Shown here: positions 7,770-13,995 of the stretch, in pieces
How the letters are laid out: every line of letters starts with the position of its first letter
How positions within the stretch are numbered: the stretch's first letter is position 1
Assembly: GCA_024743015.1 (NCBI GenBank)
Contig: JANSXJ010000065.1
Coordinates: forward strand, 1 to 13,995
Reading direction: 5' to 3'
DNA from: Hyphomonas sp.
Lineage (GTDB): Bacteria; Pseudomonadota; Alphaproteobacteria; Caulobacterales; Hyphomonadaceae
DNA: 13,995 nt
Made by a program: the position numbers and the translations under genes
Notes under the pieces: generated by a model
The model's database searches: none
What the model was told of the DNA's origin: nothing
What the model saw: only the letters and a program-made list of their open reading frames with translations

Positions 7770-8821
7770 TGACGACATTGGATTTGGTTGGCCTGGCGCC
7801 GTTCGCGCTGCTCGGCCTGGATGAGCGCCGGCGTGTCAGCGCCGCGAATCCTGAAGCACAGTCGCTCTTGGGGCAGTCCGAACGCGCCATGTTTCGCAAG
7901 CCGCTCAGCGAGATTCTGTTCCACGACTCGCCAATCTTCGCGTTGATGGACAAAGCCATCGGCCTCAAAGGCGACGTCACCGCGCACAGCGTTTCGATCA
8001 GTGGACCAGGTCTGCAAAAGACCCGTGTGTTGGATATGCGGCTTCGTCCACTTCAGGATGGCAGCTTCGTCATCGCGATGACGGAAGCGAATGACGCGAC
8101 AATCGTGAACAACAATCCGGCCGGTGTCGCCGCCTTTGGACGTATTCTGGGACATGAGGTTAAAAACCCGCTCGCTGGGATATCTGGGGCCGCGCAGCTC
8201 CTTTCTCGGAATGCGCGTGAAGATCAGGCGGCGATGCTCGATATCATTCAGAGCGAGTCTCGGCGGATCGAGCGGCTTGTGTCGCGCCTGTCGGCCTTCG
8301 AATTGTTCTCGGCACCAGCGAGGGAGCCGCTGAATATTCATGAACTTCTCGACCGGGTAGTCATGGCCGAGGAAGCCGCGCAGGCGGGCAAAATCTCCGT
8401 CGTCCGCCTTTATGACCCGTCTCTTCCCGACATATTGGCGGATCAGGATCATTTGCACGAAGCCTTTCAGAATGTTCTCAGGAACGCCATCGAGGCCACT
8501 CAATCCTTCACACAAAGTCCGCAGATCCAGATCGAGACAGCCTTTGAAACGAGTTTCGCAATTGTTCGCCGTGATGGATCCGAACGCCTCGGTCGTGCGA
8601 TCCGGGTGACCATCGAAGATAACGGTCCCGGCGTCCCTGCCGAGAAGAAGGCGCGCATGTTTGATATGTTCATGTCGTCAAAGTCGGGTGGCCGAGGACT
8701 GGGACTAAGCGTCGTGAATGAAATCGTCGCGGCCCACAAAGGCCGTATCAAAGTCGACAGCAAGCCGGGATTGACCCGCTTTTCCATCTACCTGCCATTG
8801 CCAGGATCGAAGAAATCATGA
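7766..8821 (+). CDS. ntrB: Nitrogen-regulation sensor histidine kinase NtrB
   Basis: The 351-residue soluble kinase phosphorylates and dephosphorylates NtrC; in the family its balance is set by PII protein. A divergent PAS-like sensory domain occupies about residues 7-110. The phosphoacceptor His130 lies in the H-box GHEVKNPLAGI, followed by the usual GAAQLL. The ATP-binding domain shows the N-box around Asn240 (FQNVLRNAIEA), the G1 motif DNGPGVP at 285-291 and the G2 motif GRGLGL at 309-314. There are no membrane segments. It starts with ATGATG overlapping dusB by 4 bp, with AAAGG 7 bases upstream, and its own stop overlaps ntrC by 4 bp. All catalytic motifs needed for kinase activity appear intact. 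Confidence 0.95.
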   Translation: MMTTLDLVGLAPFALLGLDERRRVSAANPEAQSLLGQSERAMFRKPLSEILFHDSPIFALMDKAIGLKGDVTAHSVSISGPGLQKTRVLDMRLRPLQDGSFVIAMTEANDATIVNNNPAGVAAFGRILGHEVKNPLAGISGAAQLLSRNAREDQAAMLDIIQSESRRIERLVSRLSAFELFSAPAREPLNIHELLDRVVMAEEAAQAGKISVVRLYDPSLPDILADQDHLHEAFQNVLRNAIEATQSFTQSPQIQIETAFETSFAIVRRDGSERLGRAIRVTIEDNGPGVPAEKKARMFDMFMSSKSGGRGLGLSVVNEIVAAHKGRIKVDSKPGLTRFSIYLPLPGSKKS

Positions 8822-10188
8822 GCCAGAAAACCGTCCTTCTTGCTGAAGACGATGCAAGCATCCGTCTAATCGTCAACCAGACTTTGGTGACAGCTGGTTA
8901 CACCGTTCGCGCGACCAGTTCTCCCGAAGCGCTTGAGCGTTGGGTCCGCAATGGTGAGGGGGATGTCGTCGTCACCGACGTGTACCTGACGGATACGCCC
9001 ATTTTTGAGCTGTTGCCGTCGTTCAAGCTTGTGCGTCCTGAATTGCCGATCATTGTCATGAGCGGACAGAACACAATTCTGACAGCCGCCTCCGCCGCGC
9101 AACACGGCGCTTACGATTATCTGCCGAAACCATTTGATATCGACCAGCTGACGGATCTGGTGGGGCGGGCGCTGGAAGACACAAAAACGGCAGGTACAGC
9201 GCCCAAAAAGGCGACCAAAGAAGAAACAGTCGGTGCAGGCGTGCCACTGGTTGGCCGGTCTGCCGTGATGCAGGACGTGTATCGCACCATCTCGCGGGTT
9301 ATGAACACCGACCTGACGGTTCTCATCGAAGGGGAGTCCGGAACTGGAAAAGAACTCGCCGCGCGCGCAATCCATGACCTTGGTGAGTCGCGGTCAGGAC
9401 CTTTCTATTCTCTCGATCTGTCGATGCGTCCGCCGCAAGAAGTGAGTGCCGAACTATTCGGATCCGACGACGCACCTGGCGTCGCCTTCGATCGGCAAGC
9501 AACGATTTATCTCGATGAAGTCGGTGACCTCACGCAGGAAGCTCAGACCCAACTCGTCAAATTGATGCGGGAAGAGGGGGGTGCGCGCATCATCGCCTCA
9601 ACCCGGCAACCGCTCTCGGCTTTGGTCGAGGCCGGTGATTTTCGTGAAGACCTTTATTACCGCATGAACGTGGTCCGGATCGAAATGCCGCCTTTGCGCC
9701 GACGTAAGGATGACATTCCAGAACTCGTCAAAGCCTTCCTCATCCGCGCCGAATCACGCGGGCTTGCGTCCAAGCAGGTCGCCAAGCAGGCGATGGAATT
9801 GCTAATGGCTTACGATTGGCCGGGTAATGTTCGTGAACTGGAGAATCTGATCTTCCGGTTGGCCGCGTTGAGCCCGGACGCGACCATCACTCAGCGCGAT
9901 ATTGAACGTGAATTGCGCGCTGAATCTCTCAAAGAGCAAGGGCCGGACGCCTCGCTGGAAAGTGAGATCGAAACCTTGTTGCACCGTTACGTTATGGCGG
10001 ATTTGCTGCAGGGCGGCGAGGAAGATGGTAAGATTTATCACAATGTTCTGGAACAGGTGGAGCGGCCGCTCATTAAGTTGGCTCTGAGCGTCACCTCAGG
10101 CAATAAGTTGCGTACCGCGGCGTTGCTGGGGGTCAACAGAAACACCTTGCGCGCACGCATGGGTGTGCTTGGAATGACAGAAGACTGA
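8818..10188 (+). CDS. ntrC: Nitrogen-regulation response regulator NtrC with reduced AAA+ pore loops
   Basis: The 456-residue regulator has a receiver domain (about 1-120; Asp11/Asp12, phosphoacceptor Asp54, Ser82, Lys104), an AAA+ domain (about 143-375) and a Fis-type helix-turn-helix (about 425-452, ending RNTLRARMGVLG). The Walker A GESGTGKE at 172-179, Walker B IYLDE at 230-234, FREDLYYR and WPGNVRELEN are intact. The sigma54-contacting loop is not: between ELFG and LDE there are 16 residues where E. coli NtrC, as I recall it, has 26, and no GAFTGA is present. The second pore loop, before RIIAST, is also about 12 residues shorter and lacks the VGG segment. It probably activates or represses without sigma54, as reported for NtrC of Rhodobacter capsulatus and Caulobacter. 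It is translationally coupled to ntrB by an ATGA overlap. Confidence 0.93.
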   Translation: MSQKTVLLAEDDASIRLIVNQTLVTAGYTVRATSSPEALERWVRNGEGDVVVTDVYLTDTPIFELLPSFKLVRPELPIIVMSGQNTILTAASAAQHGAYDYLPKPFDIDQLTDLVGRALEDTKTAGTAPKKATKEETVGAGVPLVGRSAVMQDVYRTISRVMNTDLTVLIEGESGTGKELAARAIHDLGESRSGPFYSLDLSMRPPQEVSAELFGSDDAPGVAFDRQATIYLDEVGDLTQEAQTQLVKLMREEGGARIIASTRQPLSALVEAGDFREDLYYRMNVVRIEMPPLRRRKDDIPELVKAFLIRAESRGLASKQVAKQAMELLMAYDWPGNVRELENLIFRLAALSPDATITQRDIERELRAESLKEQGPDASLESEIETLLHRYVMADLLQGGEEDGKIYHNVLEQVERPLIKLALSVTSGNKLRTAALLGVNRNTLRARMGVLGMTED

Positions 10189-10217
10189 TTGACGTAAGGG
10201 ATAAGTGTTGCTCTAAA
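10189..10217 (+). promoter_or_regulatory. Candidate sigma70-type promoter for ntrYX
   Basis: Directly after the ntrC stop, TTGACG (10189-10194, 5 of 6 to the -35 consensus) is followed by a 17-bp spacer and TCTAAA (10212-10217, 4 of 6 to the -10 consensus). A start site would fall near 10224, about 23 bases before the ntrY GTG. The 58-bp gap is the only real break inside dusB-ntrBC-ntrYX-trkA, which makes an internal promoter plausible. A chance match is quite possible. Confidence 0.4.
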
Positions 10218-10221
10218 TCAC

Positions 10222-10245
10222 CACTGTTGCTGTTAAGTGACAGTG
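10222..10245. promoter_or_regulatory. Dyad CACTGT-N12-ACAGTG upstream of ntrY
   Basis: A perfect 6-bp inverted repeat with a 12-base centre covers the predicted start site of the candidate ntrY promoter and ends one base before the GTG start. It could be an operator for a dimeric regulator, such as autoregulation by NtrX or NtrC, or a weak hairpin in the leader RNA. It is not followed by a T-run long enough for an intrinsic terminator. Confidence 0.3.
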
Positions 10246-10246
10246 T

Positions 10247-12466
10247 GTGTTTGAGGTCCCGTATTTGGCGTCCAGCGTATTAGCCACTCTCAGACGAAAT
10301 GGTGGGCTTTGGTTCCAGGGTCTGTTCGTGCTTGCAGCTGTTGGCGGCGCGGCGGCAACAATTATTGCGCTTGGCCGCAGCAGCCCCACCGATCCCATCC
10401 CGGAAGGCCTGATGTTCCTGTTGATCGGGAATATGGTTATCCTGGTCGTCCTGGCTGGCTTGATTGTCTCGCGCTATCTTTCCATCCGACGGCAGCGGGC
10501 TGAAGGTGGTGGGCGGCTGACCCGCCGGTTCATGCTCCTCTTCGGTACGGTCGCGCTAATCCCCGCGGTTATTGTATCGCTGTTCCTTTGGCTGACTATT
10601 GCCCGCGGGATCGACACCTGGCTCGGAGATACTGTTCTCACGCTTGTTGATGAGATCGGTACGATCACCGCTGAAAGCGGCGAGCACTTTGCCGCTCAGT
10701 TTGAAGCCGATGCTGAGGCTGTCGCGGATGATGTGGACGCGTCCGCCGGTGGATTCCAAGCTAATCCTGAGGCATTCGAAACAATCTTTAGCGTGCTCGC
10801 CACGTATCGCGAATTCTCAGCCGCCTACATCATCGATCGCAATGGCTACCCGCTTGCGATCGCCGAGAACATGAGTTCCCCGAATCATTATGGCCGTCCA
10901 GCCGCGGAGTATTTTGATGCTGCCGATCGCGGCGAAACAGTCGCCGTTTTGAGGCCGCAGGCCGGGTATACGTTCGCCCTGCAGAGACTGGAGAATTTCG
11001 GCGCCAGCTACCTCTACCTGGCGCGGCCCGTGGATCCGGAGCTGTTCGCCCGGCTCGACCGCGCCCGGGCAGCCGGAACCAATTACCGTCTGGCGCAACA
11101 GCGTAGCAACGAAATTCGGACGCTCTTCATCGTGTCGTATCTGCAGATCGTGGCGCTGGTGCTGCTACTTTCTGTTCGTTTGGCGCAGGAAATCGCGGAG
11201 CGTATCTCCCGACCGATTAGCCGCCTTGCCAGCGCTGCGCTGGACGTCAGTGAAGGACGACGCGGTGTGTCGGTGCCGCTGCCGGAATCCGACGATGAAG
11301 TGCGCGCGCTGTCTAATTCGTTCAACATGATGACGCGGCAACTGGACGAGCGACGTGATGACCTTGTTTCGGCGCGTGAAGAAGCGGAAGAACGCCGCCG
11401 TTTTCTTGAGACATTGCTGGTCGAGCTTAGTTCCGGCGTGATCCGGATCGATTCTGCGGGGATCGTTACCATTGCCAACCGATCCGCCGAGACCTTGCTC
11501 GACCAGGGACAGTTGGAAGGCCGCCTATTGCCGGAAATCTATCCAGAGATCTGGAGCCGCGTTGAAGAGGTCCATACCCACCGCAGTCAGGATGATACGT
11601 TCATCAACATGATGACCGAAGACGGTCTGCGCCATGTCCGTGTGAAAGTGACGTCGGACACGGTAGGCGGGTACGTGATCACGCTCGACGACACGACCCG
11701 TTTGATCTCCGCGCAGCGTCAGATGGCGTGGCGTGACGTAGCGCGCCGAATTGCGCATGAAATTCGCAACCCTCTTACACCGATCCAGCTTTCGACAGAG
11801 CGCATTCGTCGGCGCTACGGAGATCAAATCAATGATGAGGACGGCGTTTTCGAACGCTGCATCAATACAATCTTGCGCCAGGTCTCGGATATCGGGCGCA
11901 TGGTCCAGGAATTTTCCGACTTCGCCCGGATGCCCAAGCCAACGCCTGTTCGCTTCGATTTGGCCGCGCTCGTGACAGATGTGGTGTTTGCCCAGCGCGT
12001 GGTGCATCCAGATTTTCGCTTTGTGCTGTCCATGCCGGATGAAGGCTTGGAAACGCTTGGAGATGAGCGCTTGCTCGGGCAGGCATTGACCAATGTCGTC
12101 AAGAACGCTGCTGAAGCGCTGTCCAGACGCCCGCAGAACGATGAAACCCAAGGGCAGGTCAGCGTCACTGTTGAACGATCTGAGGAAGACGGATTCATCG
12201 TCATTTCCATTGAAGATAATGGGCCGGGTTTCCCAAAAGATGCGCGTGATCAACTGCTTGAGCCGTATGTCACCGCGCGCGAAGGCGGTACTGGCCTCGG
12301 TCTTGCGATCGTGAACCGCGTGATCATGGATCACGGCGGCAGTGTCCAACTTTTAGAACCCACACATGGGGCCCAGGGGGCGATTGTGAAAATTGTTCTG
12401 CCATACAGTCTGTCCGGAGCGGCAGATGGAGAACACCAGACTTTGGAGTATGCCAATGAGTACTGA
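10247..12466 (+). CDS. ntrY: Membrane sensor histidine kinase NtrY
   Basis: The 739-residue kinase is the membrane partner of NtrX. It has three N-terminal helices (about residues 22-43, 54-77, 96-120), an extracytoplasmic sensory region of about 170 residues, a fourth helix (293-312), a HAMP linker (about 312-370), a PAS domain (about 385-490), a dimerisation domain with phosphoacceptor His504 in the H-box RRIAHEIRNPLTPIQ, and an ATP-binding domain with N-box around Asn620, DNGPGFP at 657-663 and GTGLGL at 681-686. Length and layout are those of alphaproteobacterial NtrY, which responds to nitrogen, redox or envelope state depending on species. The GTG at 10247 is the first start after an in-frame stop at 10238; no ATG occurs before residue 56, which would delete the first helix. 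The Shine-Dalgarno is weak. The end overlaps ntrX by 11 bp. Confidence 0.93.
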   Translation: MFEVPYLASSVLATLRRNGGLWFQGLFVLAAVGGAAATIIALGRSSPTDPIPEGLMFLLIGNMVILVVLAGLIVSRYLSIRRQRAEGGGRLTRRFMLLFGTVALIPAVIVSLFLWLTIARGIDTWLGDTVLTLVDEIGTITAESGEHFAAQFEADAEAVADDVDASAGGFQANPEAFETIFSVLATYREFSAAYIIDRNGYPLAIAENMSSPNHYGRPAAEYFDAADRGETVAVLRPQAGYTFALQRLENFGASYLYLARPVDPELFARLDRARAAGTNYRLAQQRSNEIRTLFIVSYLQIVALVLLLSVRLAQEIAERISRPISRLASAALDVSEGRRGVSVPLPESDDEVRALSNSFNMMTRQLDERRDDLVSAREEAEERRRFLETLLVELSSGVIRIDSAGIVTIANRSAETLLDQGQLEGRLLPEIYPEIWSRVEEVHTHRSQDDTFINMMTEDGLRHVRVKVTSDTVGGYVITLDDTTRLISAQRQMAWRDVARRIAHEIRNPLTPIQLSTERIRRRYGDQINDEDGVFERCINTILRQVSDIGRMVQEFSDFARMPKPTPVRFDLAALVTDVVFAQRVVHPDFRFVLSMPDEGLETLGDERLLGQALTNVVKNAAEALSRRPQNDETQGQVSVTVERSEEDGFIVISIEDNGPGFPKDARDQLLEPYVTAREGGTGLGLAIVNRVIMDHGGSVQLLEPTHGAQGAIVKIVLPYSLSGAADGEHQTLEYANEY

Positions 12467-13847
12467 CATTCTTGTCGTCGATGACGAACCGGATATTCGC
12501 GAACTGATTGCCGGAGTTCTGGAAGATGATGGTCACGGTGTTCGTGTTGCCGCCACGGCTGAGCGCGCGATTGAGGAAGTGCGAAGCCGCACACCGAGCC
12601 TCGTCGTTCTCGACGTCTGGTTGCAGGGCAGCGATATGGACGGGCTCTCAGTTCTGAAATACCTGAAGCAGATCGATCCGATCTTGCCGGTGATCGTAAT
12701 CAGTGGGCACGGCAATGTTGAGACCGCAGTGGCAGCCATTCGGCGGGGCGCCTACGACTTTATTGAGAAACCTTTCAAAGCTGACCGGCTGCTCCATCTG
12801 GTCGCGCGGGCGATTGAGTCGTCAAAATTGAAACGCGAAAATGAAACGCTCCGCAATCACAGCTTCTCCGTATCCGAGTGGATCGGCACGAGCGGCGCAG
12901 CGCAAGCTCTGCGCGCTCAGATCGAAAAAGTTGCGCCAACGAATTCGCGCGTTCTGGTCTCCGGCGAGGCTGGTGTCGGCAAGGAACTCTGCGCGAAACT
13001 CATTCATGAGAATTCGCGACGTGCAGGTGGACCGTTCGTTGCTGTAAACGCCGCGAACATAGCGCCGGAACAGATGGAGCGAGAGCTTTTCGGCGAAGAA
13101 GACAATTCCGGCATGCCTGTCAAAATCGGTGTCTTCGAACAAGCACATGGCGGCACGCTTCTGCTTGATGAAGTCGGCGATATGCCGCTCGGGACTCAAA
13201 GCAAGATTCTTCGCGTCCTGACCGAACAACGTTTCCAGCGTGTTGGCGGGGGCTCAGATGTGAGTGTCGATGTTCGCGTCATGTCGTCATCTACCCGCGA
13301 TCTGGAAGAGGCGATTGCGACCCAGACGTTCAGGAAAGACCTCTATTATCGACTGAATGTCGTGCCGTTAAATGTGCCGTCTCTCGCCGACCGTCGCGAT
13401 GATATCCCCGCACTGGTTGAGTATTTTAGCTCAAGAATTGCCGATACATCGGGCCTGACACCTCGCGCTTTCAGCGATGAGGCGATTGCGGTTCTTCAAT
13501 CCATGGGATGGCCGGGCAATGTTCGCCAACTCCGCAATCTGGTCGAGCGAGTGCTTATCCTTTCACGCGACAGTCAGAGCGCATATATCAGCGTGGATGA
13601 GCTACCGCTGGATCGAGGTTCAGGCGATGGCGGCGATGCGATGGGGGTCTCAGCCGATTTCGTCGGTCTTTCTCTGCGTGATGCGCGTGAGCAGTTCGAG
13701 CGGGATTATCTATCGCTTCAGATTACCAGATTTGATGGCAATATTTCCCGAACCGCCGAGTTTATTGGCATGGAACGGTCAGCTCTACACCGAAAATTAA
13801 AGGCACTTGGGGTAAACGCCTCAGCGAGTCGCACGGAAAACCGGTAA
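12456..13847 (+). CDS. ntrX: Response regulator NtrX
   Basis: The 463-residue regulator has a receiver (Asp10, phosphoacceptor Asp53 in LVVLDVW, Ser83, Lys105), an AAA+ domain with Walker A GEAGVGKE at 170-177 and Walker B LLLDE at 235-239, and a Fis-type helix-turn-helix (about 428-452, GNISRTAEFIG). The segment between ELFG and LLLDE reads EEDNSGMPVKIGVFEQAHGG and contains no GAFTGA. This is the known condition of alphaproteobacterial NtrX, which works without sigma54, often as a repressor or sigma70 modulator. Unlike NtrC here, the second pore loop (RFQRVGG) is retained. I chose the ATG at 12456 because GGAG lies 7 bases upstream; the ATG at 12450 is too close to that site. The gene overlaps ntrY by 11 bp and abuts trkA with no gap. 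Confidence 0.94.
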   Translation: MSTDILVVDDEPDIRELIAGVLEDDGHGVRVAATAERAIEEVRSRTPSLVVLDVWLQGSDMDGLSVLKYLKQIDPILPVIVISGHGNVETAVAAIRRGAYDFIEKPFKADRLLHLVARAIESSKLKRENETLRNHSFSVSEWIGTSGAAQALRAQIEKVAPTNSRVLVSGEAGVGKELCAKLIHENSRRAGGPFVAVNAANIAPEQMERELFGEEDNSGMPVKIGVFEQAHGGTLLLDEVGDMPLGTQSKILRVLTEQRFQRVGGGSDVSVDVRVMSSSTRDLEEAIATQTFRKDLYYRLNVVPLNVPSLADRRDDIPALVEYFSSRIADTSGLTPRAFSDEAIAVLQSMGWPGNVRQLRNLVERVLILSRDSQSAYISVDELPLDRGSGDGGDAMGVSADFVGLSLRDAREQFERDYLSLQITRFDGNISRTAEFIGMERSALHRKLKALGVNASASRTENR

Positions 13848-13995
13848 ATGCGTGTAATCATTTGTGGTGCGGGCCGCGTTGGGCAGGGCATTGCCCGCCA
13901 TCTGGCGCAAGAGCACCACGACATCACAATGATCGACGAGAATGATGATCTGATCGAGCAGGTTCAGATCGATTTCGACGTGCGCGGCGTGGTTG
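13848..13995 (+). CDS. trkA: Trk potassium-uptake regulatory protein TrkA (5' part, cut by the window edge)
   Basis: Only the first 49 residues are present. They begin MRVIICGAGRVGQGIARHL, a Rossmann fold with the dinucleotide-binding GxGxxG at residues 7-12 and Asp30 at the end of the second strand (ITMIDEN). This is the N terminus of the RCK/TrkA-N domain. In the family, the full cytosolic protein of about 450 residues binds NAD(H) and ATP and gates the TrkH/TrkG potassium channel. The ATG directly follows the ntrX stop, so it is likely co-transcribed, and trkA after ntrX is the standard alphaproteobacterial order. Confidence 0.93.
   Translation, partial: MRVIICGAGRVGQGIARHLAQEHHDITMIDENDDLIEQVQIDFDVRGVV

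Noticed and set aside
7736..8515. Open frame on the minus strand across the dusB/ntrB junction (259 codons)
   Set aside because: It is antisense to DusB and NtrB, both confirmed by motifs, and its translation is not recognisable.
11525..12349. Long open frame on the minus strand inside ntrY (274 codons)
   Set aside because: It lies opposite the highly conserved kinase core of NtrY, has no domain or ribosome binding site that I can see, and is explained by GC-rich codon bias.
1..13995. Search for tRNA genes, CRISPR arrays, insertion sequences, toxin-antitoxin pairs or phage genes
   Set aside because: No repeated spacer pattern, transposase motif, terminal repeats or tRNA-like fold was noticed on either strand by reading. 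The window is almost fully filled by chromosomal genes.

Overview
The window reads as chromosomal DNA of an alphaproteobacterium. GC content is moderately high by eye. The gene order ispDF / dusB-ntrB-ntrC-ntrY-ntrX-trkA is the classic alphaproteobacterial nitrogen-regulation neighbourhood, and the fused IspDF enzyme and the NtrY/NtrX pair are typical of that class. The closest fit is the Hyphomonadaceae/Caulobacterales side of the class. That is an inference from gene content and from the reduced NtrC AAA+ domain, not a measured placement.

Left part (1-5504). An exported outer-membrane beta-barrel protein (+) converges on mnmA (-), the tRNA 2-thiouridylase. A 204-bp divergent spacer follows. 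Then comes an unrecognised membrane protein (+, 2725-4113) with about five N-terminal helices and two copies of a roughly 125-residue domain. It converges on a TauD/TfdA-type Fe(II)/2-oxoglutarate dioxygenase (-). Both convergent pairs overlap by four bases at their stop codons, so there is no room for an intrinsic terminator between them. Next on the minus strand is pncC, a stand-alone CinA C-terminal domain.

Middle (5514-6770). ispDF, a bifunctional enzyme of the MEP isoprenoid pathway, lies 9 bp upstream of pncC on the minus strand. It is separated from dusB by a 111-bp divergent spacer containing small inverted repeats.

Right part (6771-13995). dusB, ntrB and ntrC are coupled by 4-bp ATGA overlaps. 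After a 58-bp gap with a candidate promoter and dyad come ntrY, ntrX (11-bp overlap) and trkA (abutting, cut by the window edge). NtrB-NtrC and NtrY-NtrX are two histidine kinase/response regulator pairs that sense nitrogen and, for NtrYX, probably redox or envelope state. TrkA is a potassium-uptake regulator. The window has no tRNA, rRNA, mobile element or CRISPR array that I can see.

The two most interesting points are these. NtrC has lost both AAA+ pore loops, including the sigma54-contacting GAFTGA loop, and NtrX also lacks GAFTGA, so neither is likely to be a classical sigma54 activator. Separately, the protein at 2725-4113 has a tandemly duplicated C-terminal domain, probably periplasmic, whose only four cysteines fall at matching positions in the two copies.
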